Shown here piece after piece: positions 36,332 through 46,589 of a stretch of DNA of 47,896 nt (position 1 is the stretch's first letter; each line of letters starts with the position of its first letter). A program made the position numbers and the translations under genes. Under the pieces are notes generated by a model that was given only the letters and a program-made list of their open reading frames with translations, made no database searches and had not been told where the DNA came from. The DNA comes from Lachnospiraceae bacterium. Its GTDB lineage: Bacteria; Bacteroidota; Bacteroidia; Bacteroidales; Muribaculaceae. The DNA lies in NCBI GenBank assembly GCA_023663655.1, contig JAMPGZ010000019.1:1-47896 (forward strand), given 5' to 3'.

Positions 36332-37771
36332 ATGACTACTTTTTTAATTGCTTTAGCAGTTCTTATATCAGGATATTTCATCTATGGTCTGCTTGTTGAA
36401 CGTGTGATCGGGTGCAACCCGAAGAGAGAGATGCCTTGCTACACCAAGCAGGACGGAATCGACTATATGCCGCTTCCCACATGGAAAGTGTTCCTGATAC
36501 AGTTCCTTAACATAGCCGGGCTCGGCCCCATTTTCGGTGCGATAATGGGCATAATGTACGGCCCCGCCGCCTTCCTCTGGATTGTGCTCGGCACCATATT
36601 TGCCGGAGCCGTGCACGACTTCCTGTCGGGTGAGATTTCAATACGCATGGGTGGAGCTTCGCTACCCGAAATAGTAGGCTCGCAACTCGGCAACGGGGTA
36701 AAACAACTCATGAGAGGATTCTCTCTGATGCTTATGGTTCTTGTTGGCGCCGTCTTTGTCCTCACTCCCGCCGGACTTATAGCCGGCATGACTCCCGACT
36801 GGATGAATGTCACCTTTTGGATCGCCGCAATATTCATCTATTATATTCTCGCCACATTGCTGCCTATCGACAAACTCATAGGCAATCTCTACCCTGTGTT
36901 TGGGTTCGCGCTGCTCTTCATGGCGGCGGGAATAATGGGCGTATTGATATTCTCCGATGTGACAATTCCCGACGGAATCGCTCAGGGGCTATACAACCGC
37001 AGCGACACAGCCGACACGATGCCGCTGTTCCCCATGATGTTTGTGTCCATCGCGTGTGGCGCAATCTCAGGATTCCATGCCACACAGTCGCCCATGATGG
37101 CTCGATGCCTGAAGAATGAGAAACTCGCCCGCCCGGTGTTTTACGGAGCCATGGTAACCGAAGGCATCGTGGCGCTTATATGGGCAGCCGCAGCGATAGC
37201 ATTCACTGGTGGATATGAGAATCTCGGCACATACCTTGCCGAAAACGGCGGTGCGGGAGGACTCGTCCACAACATCTCCCTTGAATGGCTTGGCACATTT
37301 GGCGGCGCGCTCGCCATACTTGGTGTGATAGCCGCCCCCATCACCAGCGGTGACACGGCATTGAGAAGCGCGCGTCTCATCGCTGCCGACTTCATGAATC
37401 TGGAACAGAAAACAATAGTGCGACGCCTTGCCGTATCTATTCCTATTTTTGTCCTGACATTTGTCATCATGCAGCTCGATTTCAACATATTATGGCGATA
37501 TTTCGCATGGTGCAACCAGACACTTGCCGTGTTCACCCTCTGGGCTTGCACAGTCTATCTCGCCCAGCGCCGCCTCGCCTATTGGATCACGATGCTGCCG
37601 GCAATGTTCATGACTTGCGTGTGCACCACCTACATCCTGTTTGCCCCCGAAGGATTCGGCATTGACTACACCATCTCGGTAGCTGCAGGACTTATCGTGA
37701 CGGCTTTAGCCGCCGGATGGTTCATAAAGAAAGTCGCATCAGCACAGAATGTAGCCATAATTGAGGACTGA
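36332..37771 (+). CDS. cstA: Carbon starvation protein A family transporter
   Basis: The 479-residue multi-pass membrane protein belongs to the CstA family (PF02554), whose characterised members import pyruvate or peptides during carbon limitation. Seen: the start ALAVLISGYFIYGLLVERV, the family-typical NIAGLGPIFGAIMGIMYGP (about 51-69), GTIFAGAVHDFLSGEISIR (about 87-105) and GFHATQSPMMARC (about 244-256). About a dozen hydrophobic segments are present. At ~480 residues it is the short form common in Bacteroidota, versus ~700 in E. coli. The PHP gene begins four bases after its stop codon. Confidence 0.88.
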   Translation: MTTFLIALAVLISGYFIYGLLVERVIGCNPKREMPCYTKQDGIDYMPLPTWKVFLIQFLNIAGLGPIFGAIMGIMYGPAAFLWIVLGTIFAGAVHDFLSGEISIRMGGASLPEIVGSQLGNGVKQLMRGFSLMLMVLVGAVFVLTPAGLIAGMTPDWMNVTFWIAAIFIYYILATLLPIDKLIGNLYPVFGFALLFMAAGIMGVLIFSDVTIPDGIAQGLYNRSDTADTMPLFPMMFVSIACGAISGFHATQSPMMARCLKNEKLARPVFYGAMVTEGIVALIWAAAAIAFTGGYENLGTYLAENGGAGGLVHNISLEWLGTFGGALAILGVIAAPITSGDTALRSARLIAADFMNLEQKTIVRRLAVSIPIFVLTFVIMQLDFNILWRYFAWCNQTLAVFTLWACTVYLAQRRLAYWITMLPAMFMTCVCTTYILFAPEGFGIDYTISVAAGLIVTALAAGWFIKKVASAQNVAIIED

Positions 37772-37775
37772 AATT

Positions 37776-38600
37776 ATGATTGACATACTAAAGATAGCAT
37801 CCAAGACTGACAGATACAATTTCCATAGTCATACCCAGTTCTGCGACGGACGCGCGCCAATGGAAACAATGGTCAACGCTGCCATCGACGAAGGATTTCA
37901 GCATTGGGGATTTTCGCCACACTCCCCTCTCCCCATTGAATCGCCGTGCAACATGAAACGCCTGGAAGCAGAGACATACCTGCAGGAAGTCGACAGGCTC
38001 AGAGGCATATATGGCAACAGGATAAACCTATATGCCGGAATGGAGATTGACTACCTAAGCCCGGAATGGGGTCCGGCAAACAGCTATTTCCGCGACCTCC
38101 AACTTGACTACCGCATAGGATCAGTGCATTTCATTCCGGGTGGCGACGGTTTCATTGACGTAGATGGAAAGCCGGAATCTTTCATAAAGAAGATGGAGTT
38201 GTATTTCGACAATGACATAAACCATGTCGTAAACGCTTATTATGACAATCTTTGCGCCATGATCGAAGCCGGTGGATTTGACATAGTGGGGCATCTTGAC
38301 AAAATAGGCTACAACGCCTCATGCTTCTCACCCGGCATAGAGGAAGAGACATGGTATCGCAACCGCGTCAACGAAGCTATAGACCTTGTCATCAACCGCA
38401 ACCTCATAGCCGAGCTTAACACCAAAGCGTGGCACACAGCTTCCCGGATATTCCCCAACGAGTGCTTCCTTCCAAAATTGGTTTCAGCGGGAGTGCCGGT
38501 CATCGTAAGCAGCGACGCCCATTTCCCTGACCGCGTAAATGCAGGCAGAAAGGAAGGATTCGACCTGCTTAATTCAATCATCACTTCTCTAAAATCATAA
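37776..38600 (+). CDS. PHP-domain phosphatase, HisJ-like histidinol-phosphatase
   Basis: The 274-residue protein starts at 37776; the longer frame begins with a TTG inside cstA. The PHP metal-binding motifs are seen: HSHTQFCDG (His17, His19), a central GSVHFIPGG, IVGHLDKIG and C-terminal SDAHFPD. Members hydrolyse histidinol phosphate in histidine synthesis or related phosphoesters. No other his gene is present, so a different phosphoester substrate is possible. It lies three bases before metA. Confidence 0.83.
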   Translation: MIDILKIASKTDRYNFHSHTQFCDGRAPMETMVNAAIDEGFQHWGFSPHSPLPIESPCNMKRLEAETYLQEVDRLRGIYGNRINLYAGMEIDYLSPEWGPANSYFRDLQLDYRIGSVHFIPGGDGFIDVDGKPESFIKKMELYFDNDINHVVNAYYDNLCAMIEAGGFDIVGHLDKIGYNASCFSPGIEEETWYRNRVNEAIDLVINRNLIAELNTKAWHTASRIFPNECFLPKLVSAGVPVIVSSDAHFPDRVNAGRKEGFDLLNSIITSLKS

Positions 38601-38603
38601 GTC

Positions 38604-39524
38604 ATGCCTGTAAGAGTTCCAGTTTCATTACCCGCAGTTGAGACACTTCGCGAAGAAAACATTTTCGTGATCGACGAGCAGCGAGCATCATCGCAGGACA
38701 TACGCCCGTTGCGAATAGGGATTCTCAATCTCATGCCTCTTAAAATAATGACAGAGACCGATCTGCTCAGACTCATTTCCAACACACCGTTGCAAATAGA
38801 GCTGGATCTGATCGACACCACTTCCCATGTGTCACGCAACACCCCACGAGAACATATCGAAGAATTTTACAAGACATTTGACGACATACGCGACCAAAAC
38901 TATGACGGATTCATCATCACCGGCGCTCCGGTGGAGAAAGTGAAATTTGAAGATGTCGACTACTGGACCGAGCTTCAGGAGATATTTGACTGGGCGCGCA
39001 CCCATGTCACCTCTACATTATATATATGCTGGGCGGCATTTGCAGGTCTCTACCACCACTATGGCATCGACAAGATTGTGCTTGACCGAAAGATTTCGGG
39101 GGTGTTCCCTCACCACATAAACGACCGGAAGAATCCTATATTCCGCGGATTTGACGATGAATTTTTCGTACCCCACAGCCGGTTCAGCGCCGTATCGGCA
39201 ACCGACATTGCAAATGTGCCCGGATTACAGATCCTCTCAGAGAGCGATGAAAGCGGCGTGTATATGGTGATGGCGCGCAACGGCAGGGAATTCTTCATCA
39301 CAGGACACTCGGAATATTCCCCCGGAACGCTTGACTTCGAATACCGCCGCGACCTTGCCAAAGGGATGAATCCGGAAGTTCCGGCACACTACTACCGAAA
39401 CGATGATCCCGCCCTGGAGCCGGTGGTGCGATGGCGCAGCCACGCCAACCTGCTTTTCAGCAACTGGCTCAACTATTTTGTATATCAGGAAACTCCATAC
39501 GACATACGCCAGATACATTCTTGA
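38604..39524 (+). CDS. metA: Homoserine O-acyltransferase MetA, predicted acetyl-CoA-specific
   Basis: The 306-residue protein catalyses the first committed step of methionine synthesis. Catalytic Cys142 lies in YICWAAFAGLYHHYG, and His235 and Glu237 in GHSEYSPGTLDFEY, at the same residue numbers as characterised MetA enzymes. Residue 111, in GAPVEKVKFEDVDYW, is glutamate. Published work on Bacillus MetA found that Glu111 selects acetyl-CoA whereas glycine there selects succinyl-CoA. Homoserine O-acetyltransferase activity is therefore predicted despite the usual name 'succinyltransferase'. It follows the PHP gene by three bases. Confidence 0.92.
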   Translation: MPVRVPVSLPAVETLREENIFVIDEQRASSQDIRPLRIGILNLMPLKIMTETDLLRLISNTPLQIELDLIDTTSHVSRNTPREHIEEFYKTFDDIRDQNYDGFIITGAPVEKVKFEDVDYWTELQEIFDWARTHVTSTLYICWAAFAGLYHHYGIDKIVLDRKISGVFPHHINDRKNPIFRGFDDEFFVPHSRFSAVSATDIANVPGLQILSESDESGVYMVMARNGREFFITGHSEYSPGTLDFEYRRDLAKGMNPEVPAHYYRNDDPALEPVVRWRSHANLLFSNWLNYFVYQETPYDIRQIHS

Positions 39525-39565
39525 CGCGATTCACCGCATCAAACTGAATGGTAGTGAGAAAAAAA

Positions 39566-39597
39566 TTTGGTTTATGTTTAATAACATAGTAATTTTG
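39566..39597 (+). promoter_or_regulatory. Promoter of typA
   Basis: TTTG (39566-39569), 20 bases, TAATTTTG (39590-39597), an exact match to the Bacteroidales consensus 21 bases before the start codon. Confidence 0.78.
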
Positions 39598-39618
39598 CAG
39601 TCGAAATTGAAATAAGTT

Positions 39619-41418
<1,800 letters not shown>

Positions 41419-41469
41419 CAGGCACACATATCACGAAAAACCCAACGATTAAGTAATAACAAAATATAT

Positions 41470-43230
41470 ATGTATAGGACCAAAACCTGCGGAGAACTCC
41501 GCCTCAATGACGCCAGCAGCAAAGTGACGCTTGCCGGATGGGTTCAACGTGCCCGTAAGATGGGCGGAATGACATTTGTGGATGTCCGTGACCGCTACGG
41601 CATAACTCAAGTCGTTTTCAACAACGAGACTGACGCCGCACTTTGTGAAGCGGCAAACCATCTTGGTCGCGAATACGTAATACAAATAACCGGAACTGTT
41701 GCTGAACGCTCCAACAAGAACCTCAACATTCCCACCGGCGAGATTGAAATCATCGCTGAGACACTTAATGTGCTCAACGCATCGGAAGTGCCACCCTTCA
41801 CTATCGAAGATGACACTGACGGTGGCGACGACCTGCGCATGAAATACCGTTATCTCGACTTGCGCCGCAACAGCGTGAGGAAAAACCTCGAGCTACGCCA
41901 CAAGATGACAATGGAAGTGCGCCGCTATCTTGACTCCAAAGGTTTCCTTGAAATAGAGACACCGATGCTTGTAGGCTCTACTCCCGAGGGTGCTCGCGAC
42001 TTCGTTGTCCCCTCTCGCATGAACCCGGGTCAGTTCTATGCACTGCCCCAGTCACCCCAAACTCTCAAGCAGCTCCTCATGGTATCGGGCATGGACCGCT
42101 ATTTCCAGATTGTGAAATGCTTCCGCGACGAGGACCTTCGTGCCGACCGCCAGCCGGAATTCACCCAAATCGACTGCGAGATGAGTTTCGTGGAGCAAGA
42201 TGACATCATCAACCTGTTCGAGGGTATGGCTAAACACCTGTTCAAGGAGCTGCGCGGCGTGGAACTCACCGAGCCGTTCATCAGAATGCCTTGGGCTGAC
42301 GCAATGAAATATTACGGAAGCGACAAGCCCGACTTGCGCTTCGGCATGGAATTCGTGGAACTGATGGATATCATGAAGGGACACGGATTCGGAGTATTCG
42401 ACAATGCAGCCTACATCGGCGGCATCTGTGCCCCCGGAGCCGCAACCTATACACGCAAGCAGCTCGACCAACTCACTGAATACGTGAAACGCCCGCAGAT
42501 CGGCGCCAAAGGCATGGTATATGCCCGCGTGGAAGCCGACGGCAACGTAAAGTCGAGCGTAGACAAATTCTACAGCCAGGATGTGCTTCAGCAGATGAAG
42601 CAGGCGTTCAACGCCAATCCCGGCGACCTCATCCTAATCCTTTCGGGCGACGATGTGATGAAGACCCGCAAGCAACTGTGCGAGCTTCGTCTTGAAATGG
42701 GTCGTCAGCTCGGTCTGCGCGACAAGAACAAGTTCGCGTGTCTGTGGGTGGTAGACTTCCCCATGTTTGAATGGAGCGAGGAGGAGCAGCGCCTCATGGC
42801 TATGCACCATCCGTTCACCCACCCGAAGGAAGAAGATATCCCCTTGCTCGACACCAATCCCGAAGCCGTGCGCGCCGATGCCTATGACATGGTTGTGAAC
42901 GGTGTTGAAGTGGGCGGCGGCTCAATCCGTATCCACGACAGCGCGCTTCAGGCTAAGATGTTTGAGATCCTCGGATTCACTCCGGAACGCGCCCAAGAGC
43001 AGTTCGGCTTCCTTATGAACGCATTCAAATTCGGAGCGCCCCCTCACGGAGGTCTCGCCTACGGACTCGACCGCTGGGTGTCACTCTTCGCAGGTCTCGA
43101 CAGCATCCGCGACTGTATCGCTTTCCCGAAAAACAATTCAGGCAGGGATGTGATGCTTGAAGCTCCGGCACCACTTGATGACAAGCAGCTCGATGAGCTT
43201 GCCCTTAAAATAGATCTGTCAGAGAAATGA
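41470..43230 (+). CDS. aspS: Aspartyl-tRNA synthetase
   Basis: The 586-residue class II synthetase has the bacterial-type architecture. An N-terminal OB anticodon-binding domain (about 1-105, [20 protein letters not shown]) precedes the catalytic core with motif 2 [17 protein letters not shown] (about 216-232). The bacterial GAD insert covers roughly 285-420, and motif 3 is in GLAYGLDRW near 535. It charges tRNA-Asp with aspartate. Discriminating or non-discriminating activity cannot be told from sequence alone. It overlaps the nif3-like gene by four bases (ATGA). Confidence 0.97.
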   Translation: MYRTKTCGELRLNDASSKVTLAGWVQRARKMGGMTFVDVRDRYGITQVVFNNETDAALCEAANHLGREYVIQITGTVAERSNKNLNIPTGEIEIIAETLNVLNASEVPPFTIEDDTDGGDDLRMKYRYLDLRRNSVRKNLELRHKMTMEVRRYLDSKGFLEIETPMLVGSTPEGARDFVVPSRMNPGQFYALPQSPQTLKQLLMVSGMDRYFQIVKCFRDEDLRADRQPEFTQIDCEMSFVEQDDIINLFEGMAKHLFKELRGVELTEPFIRMPWADAMKYYGSDKPDLRFGMEFVELMDIMKGHGFGVFDNAAYIGGICAPGAATYTRKQLDQLTEYVKRPQIGAKGMVYARVEADGNVKSSVDKFYSQDVLQQMKQAFNANPGDLILILSGDDVMKTRKQLCELRLEMGRQLGLRDKNKFACLWVVDFPMFEWSEEEQRLMAMHHPFTHPKEEDIPLLDTNPEAVRADAYDMVVNGVEVGGGSIRIHDSALQAKMFEILGFTPERAQEQFGFLMNAFKFGAPPHGGLAYGLDRWVSLFAGLDSIRDCIAFPKNNSGRDVMLEAPAPLDDKQLDELALKIDLSEK

Positions 43231-44009
43231 TTATAAGCGACATAATTGCCGCATTAGAGCGTGTCGCCCCTCTTGACCTTCAGGAGGGGTATGACAACGC
43301 CGGTCTACAGATTGGCAACGCCGCCGCCCCGTGCAGCAGAGCATTGCTATGTGTCGACATCACCCCCGCCGTGATCGAAGAGGCTCGCGAAAAAGGTTGC
43401 AACCTCGTCATTTCCCATCATCCGCTTTTCTTCAAAGGGGTGAAACAGCTCACCGGTGCCACCATTCAGCAGGAAGCGGCAATAGCGGCTATCAAAAACG
43501 ATATCGCCGTCTACTCAGCCCATACCAATCTTGACAACGCCCCTGAAGGGGTGAACCGCGTGTTTGCCGAAATGCTCGGACTAAGCGACATATCCCCGCT
43601 CATACCGCAGCCGCAAGCATCCGATTCAGGCTCGGGAGCCATCGGAAATTTCCCACAGGGCATCACTGCGCCGCAGCTCATCGAGCGGGTGAAAAAAGCC
43701 TGCAATTCACCTATAGTGCGTTGCACCACTCCCCCTGAAGGCACCCTGAACCGCATAGCTCTGTGCGGCGGATCGGGCGGCTCTTTCATTCAAGAAGCGA
43801 TAGCGGCAGGAGCACAAGCCTACATCACTTCCGACGTGCGTTACCACGATTTCGTTGATTTCGCCTCCAAGATATTCCTTATCGACATAGGACATTACGA
43901 GAGCGAAAAATGCACAAAAGATATTTTTTATCACATAGTTAGCAAAATTTTTCCTAACTTTGCACTCTATTATTCCGAAAAAGAAAAAAATCCGATAAAT
44001 TACTTGTAA
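43227..44009 (+). CDS. Nif3-like dinuclear metal centre protein (short form)
   Basis: The 260-residue NIF3/DUF34 protein has metal ligands visible as His64-His65 (VISHHPLFF), Asp103 ([12 protein letters not shown]), and His223/Glu225 (DIGHYESE). The 260-residue length means the PII-like insert present in ~365-residue relatives is missing. A role in metal handling or GTP cyclohydrolase-like chemistry has been proposed for the family but is not settled. It is translationally coupled to aspS and lies five bases before the zinc-ribbon gene. Its own 3' end carries the promoter for that gene. Confidence 0.88.
   Translation: MIISDIIAALERVAPLDLQEGYDNAGLQIGNAAAPCSRALLCVDITPAVIEEAREKGCNLVISHHPLFFKGVKQLTGATIQQEAAIAAIKNDIAVYSAHTNLDNAPEGVNRVFAEMLGLSDISPLIPQPQASDSGSGAIGNFPQGITAPQLIERVKKACNSPIVRCTTPPEGTLNRIALCGGSGGSFIQEAIAAGAQAYITSDVRYHDFVDFASKIFLIDIGHYESEKCTKDIFYHIVSKIFPNFALYYSEKEKNPINYL
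43955..43962 (+). promoter_or_regulatory. Internal promoter -7 box for the zinc-ribbon gene
   Basis: TAACTTTG matches TAnnTTTG exactly and lies inside the 3' end of the nif3-like gene, 52 bases before the next start codon. There is no clear -33 TTTG. Confidence 0.45.
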
Positions 44010-44014
44010 GTAAT

Positions 44015-44800
44015 ATGGCTACAGACAAGACCAAGAACGAAGTTCTATCAGTAGAGCAACGATTGAAATCGCTCTATGAGCTACAGACAATCCTTTCAGA
44101 GATTGACCGCATCAAAACCATCCGCGGCGAGCTGCCTCTTGAGGTGAAAGATCTTGAGGACAATATCGAGGGATTGCACACTCGTGTACAGAACTACCGT
44201 CAGGAAATTGATGAATTCCACAAGCGCATCGCTTCTGAAAAGGAAAAAATCAATGATTCTCAAAACAAAATCGCACGCTACAAGCAGCAGCTTGATGATG
44301 TGAGAAACAATAAGGAATATGATCTTCTCTCCAAGGAAATTGAATTCCAGACTCTCGAAATCCAGTTGAGTGAAAAGCGTCTTAACGAGTATGCCCGCGC
44401 TATTGACGCACGCAACAACGATATCCTCAACACAGAAAGCCGCCTTGCCGACAGCGAGCACATTCTTGCCGACAAGAAATCGGAGCTTGACGAGATTGTG
44501 TCAGAAACCCGTCAGGACGAAGAACGTCTCCGCATCCAGGCAAAGAGCATCGAGCCGCGCATCGACGAGCGCACTCTGAAGGCATTCAAACGCATACGCG
44601 ACAATGCCCGCAACGGTCTCGGAATTGTCTACATCCAGCGTGATGCCTGTGGCGGATGCTTCAACCGCATCCCACCGCAAAAGCAGATGGAAATCAAGAT
44701 GCACAAGAAAGTAATCGTGTGTGAATACTGCGGACGCATCATGATTGACCCCGAACTTGCAGGCATTGCAGAGAAAGAAGTTGAAAAAGAATCAAAATAA
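44015..44800 (+). CDS. Coiled-coil protein with C-terminal C4 zinc ribbon
   Basis: The 261-residue protein is mostly a long antiparallel coiled coil (about 10-185) followed by a zinc ribbon with Cys212/Cys215 and Cys236/Cys239. This matches the zf-RING_7 / CT398-like family found next to nif3 genes in many bacteria. A nucleic-acid or protein scaffolding role is suggested for the family; the molecular function is unknown. It is co-directional with aspS-nif3 but has its own probable promoter. Confidence 0.87.
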   Translation: MATDKTKNEVLSVEQRLKSLYELQTILSEIDRIKTIRGELPLEVKDLEDNIEGLHTRVQNYRQEIDEFHKRIASEKEKINDSQNKIARYKQQLDDVRNNKEYDLLSKEIEFQTLEIQLSEKRLNEYARAIDARNNDILNTESRLADSEHILADKKSELDEIVSETRQDEERLRIQAKSIEPRIDERTLKAFKRIRDNARNGLGIVYIQRDACGGCFNRIPPQKQMEIKMHKKVIVCEYCGRIMIDPELAGIAEKEVEKESK

Positions 44801-44834
44801 CTGCTTAATTAGCGTGACTTTATCAAAAAATAAT

Positions 44835-44865
44835 TTTGCCAAATGGAAAACTATATGTAATTTTG
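44835..44865 (+). promoter_or_regulatory. Promoter of rpsU (with an overlapping second box)
   Basis: TTTG (44835-44838), exactly 19 bases, TAATTTTG (44858-44865). That first TTTG is itself the end of another perfect TAATTTTG at 44831-44838, so one sequence may serve as -33 of one promoter and -7 of another. The predicted leader is about 40 A-rich bases. Confidence 0.75.
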
Positions 44866-44912
44866 TCCCGCTAAATTAAAACTAAAAAACAAACAAAAAC
44901 AAAAATACAAAA

Positions 44913-45104
44913 ATGATCATCGTACAAGTAAAAGAAGGCGAAAACATCGAAAAAGCTCTCAAGAAATTCAAAAGAAAGTTTGAAAAGACCGGTATCGTAA
45001 AGGAACTGCGTAGCCGTCAGGCATTTGAAAAGCCCAGCATCACTAACCGCAAGAAGATGATGAAGGCTGTTTACGTGCAGAAACTTCGCTTAGTCGAGGA
45101 TTAA
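44913..45104 (+). CDS. rpsU: 30S ribosomal protein S21
   Basis: The 63-residue basic protein starts MIIVQVKEGENIEKALKKFK and has the typical S21 RSRQAFEKPS block (about 38-47). S21 binds near the anti-Shine-Dalgarno region of 16S rRNA. It heads the rpsU-xerC-hpf cluster common in Bacteroidales. Confidence 0.96.
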   Translation: MIIVQVKEGENIEKALKKFKRKFEKTGIVKELRSRQAFEKPSITNRKKMMKAVYVQKLRLVED

Positions 45105-45126
45105 TCTGAAAAGACCCTCCTTTTTA

Positions 45127-45177
45127 TTTGCATTTGACAAAAAAAAGAGTTATATTCGTAATGTCATCGTTTACGAA
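45127..45177 (+). promoter_or_regulatory. xerC promoter with an overlapping inverted repeat
   Basis: TTTG (45127-45130), 20 bases, TATATTCG (45151-45158), one mismatch from consensus. A perfect seven-base inverted repeat, TTCGTAA (45155-45161) and TTACGAA (45171-45177), begins inside the -7 box and ends six bases before the start codon. It could be an operator or a 5' hairpin. Confidence 0.5.
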
Positions 45178-45183
45178 TAGCTT

Positions 45184-46095
45184 ATGTTAGACTCTTTTTT
45201 GACATATATACGGTGTGAGCTGAATCTTTCAACTCACACCGTTTCTGCATATAAACGTGACCTTCAGCAGTGGATCGACTTCGCCACCGGGGGTAAGCCC
45301 GAGAGCATACAACCTCTTGACGTGCAGCCCTCCGACTTGCGCCTGTGGGTGGCTTCCCTTGCAAAATCAGGCGACTCTCCTCGCACAATACGCCGCAAAA
45401 TTCAGGCTCTGCGTTCATTCTTCCGCTATCTGATGATACATCACGGTGCCAACACAAATCCCGCCGCCGAACTTGAACTGGCGAAAACCGACAAGCCTCT
45501 GCCGGTATTTGTGCGACAGGAAGAGACAAGCACCATTTTAAATGAAGAAATTGACCTTACGGATTTTATCGAAGTGCGTGACAGGCTCATGGTGCTGATG
45601 CTATACACCACCGGAATCCGCGCCTCTGAACTGATGGGACTTCTCGACGCAGCGGTAGATACAGGAAGAGGTGAACTAAAAGTGCTCGGAAAGCGTAATA
45701 AAGAAAGAATTATCCCTTTTGGTGAAGAACTTTCAGAAATGATCACACTATACAGAGAACTAAGAGACAACACGGTGCCGCCACCGCCTGCCGACGAATT
45801 TTTCGTGAGAGAGTCGGGCGAGCCACTGTACCGTAATCTCATCTATAGGGTGGTCCACAACACCCTCGCCGGACGCACCGTAGCCGCCCGGCAGAGTCCA
45901 CACGTTTTGAGACATTCATTTGCCACCGATATGCTCAACAACGGAGCCGATCTATATTCAGTACAACAGTTATTGGGACACCAGTCGCTCGCTACGACTC
46001 AGGTGTACACCCATATAACATATCGAGAACTAAAACATAATTACGAACTGGCACATCCACGTGCCGCAAAAAAAGGAGGAGACCATGGACATTAA
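45184..46095 (+). CDS. xerC: Tyrosine recombinase, XerC/XerD type
   Basis: The 303-residue protein has an N-terminal SAM-like core-binding domain (about 1-85) and a catalytic domain with all active-site residues in place: Arg146 (TTGIRASEL), Lys170, His240 and Arg243 (HVLRHSFATDM), His266 (LLGHQS) and Tyr275 (TQVYTHI). Length and context (between rpsU and hpf) fit the chromosomal housekeeping recombinase that resolves dimers, not a phage or transposon integrase. The 3' end overlaps hpf by 11 bases and contains the hpf Shine-Dalgarno. Confidence 0.88.
   Translation: MLDSFLTYIRCELNLSTHTVSAYKRDLQQWIDFATGGKPESIQPLDVQPSDLRLWVASLAKSGDSPRTIRRKIQALRSFFRYLMIHHGANTNPAAELELAKTDKPLPVFVRQEETSTILNEEIDLTDFIEVRDRLMVLMLYTTGIRASELMGLLDAAVDTGRGELKVLGKRNKERIIPFGEELSEMITLYRELRDNTVPPPPADEFFVRESGEPLYRNLIYRVVHNTLAGRTVAARQSPHVLRHSFATDMLNNGADLYSVQQLLGHQSLATTQVYTHITYRELKHNYELAHPRAAKKGGDHGH
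46074..46079 (+). promoter_or_regulatory. Strong Shine-Dalgarno for hpf
   Basis: AGGAGG sits five bases before the hpf ATG at 46085, inside the xerC coding sequence. Such a motif is rare in Bacteroidota. It decides this start over the in-frame ATG at 46061. Confidence 0.75.
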
Positions 46096-46378
46096 CATTA
46101 AAGCCATCCACTTTGACGCAACAGAGAAACTTCAGGATTTTATCGTCAAGAAAATTAACCGGCTTGCTCGCCGCAACGAAAATATATCAACAGTGACCGT
46201 AACACTCAACGTCATCAAGCCCGAAACGGCAATGAACAAGGAAGCGACTATAAAGATCGCCATTCCGCAGAAGGACGACGTATTTGCCGGCAAAATCGCC
46301 GATACATTTGAAGAAGCTGTCGACCTCGCCATCGAAGCGGTGAGCCACCAGCTCGAAAAAGCGCAGGACCGCAAGTAA
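46085..46378 (+). CDS. hpf: Short-form ribosome hibernation-promoting factor
   Basis: The 97-residue protein of the HPF/RaiA (YfiA) family begins MDINIKAIHFDATEKLQDFI. It has the usual beta-alpha-beta-beta-beta-alpha order, with the second helix AVDLAIEAVSHQLEKAQDRK. It binds the 30S decoding region and silences or dimerises ribosomes in stationary phase. It lacks the C-terminal dimerisation domain of long HPF. Translation is probably coupled to xerC through an 11-base overlap and a strong Shine-Dalgarno. Confidence 0.93.
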   Translation: MDINIKAIHFDATEKLQDFIVKKINRLARRNENISTVTVTLNVIKPETAMNKEATIKIAIPQKDDVFAGKIADTFEEAVDLAIEAVSHQLEKAQDRK

Positions 46379-46410
46379 ACAGCGCACCTAAATAAAAAGC
46401 ACAAATAAAC

Positions 46411-46450
46411 AGGCAGAAGGATGTGACCGCCACCGGCACTCCTTCTGCCT
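46411..46450 (+). terminator. Terminator of the rpsU-xerC-hpf cluster
   Basis: AGGCAGAAGGA (46411-46421) pairs with TCCTTCTGCCT (46440-46450), followed by CCTTTACAT. It lies 33 bases after the hpf stop. Confidence 0.75.
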
Positions 46451-46521
46451 CCTTTACATATTGGCAGATCCCGGGCGATGATTTTATTGATTGTTGTGTG
46501 ATGAAAAATGGATGAGAAGGC

Positions 46522-46551
46522 TTGTTTGTCAGAAAAATATGGTTAAATTTG
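46522..46551 (+). promoter_or_regulatory. Promoter of the beta-propeller lipoprotein
   Basis: TTG (46522-46524), exactly 19 bases, TAAATTTG (46544-46551), with the start codon 38 bases downstream at 46590. Confidence 0.72.
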
Positions 46552-46589
46552 CCCATTGACCTCTATTACCATATAATACCTTGAATAAT

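Noticed and set aside
45184-46095. Tyrosine recombinase as a sign of an integrated mobile element
   Set aside because: It sits in the conserved rpsU-xerC-hpf context, has Xer length, and no attachment repeats or cargo are nearby.
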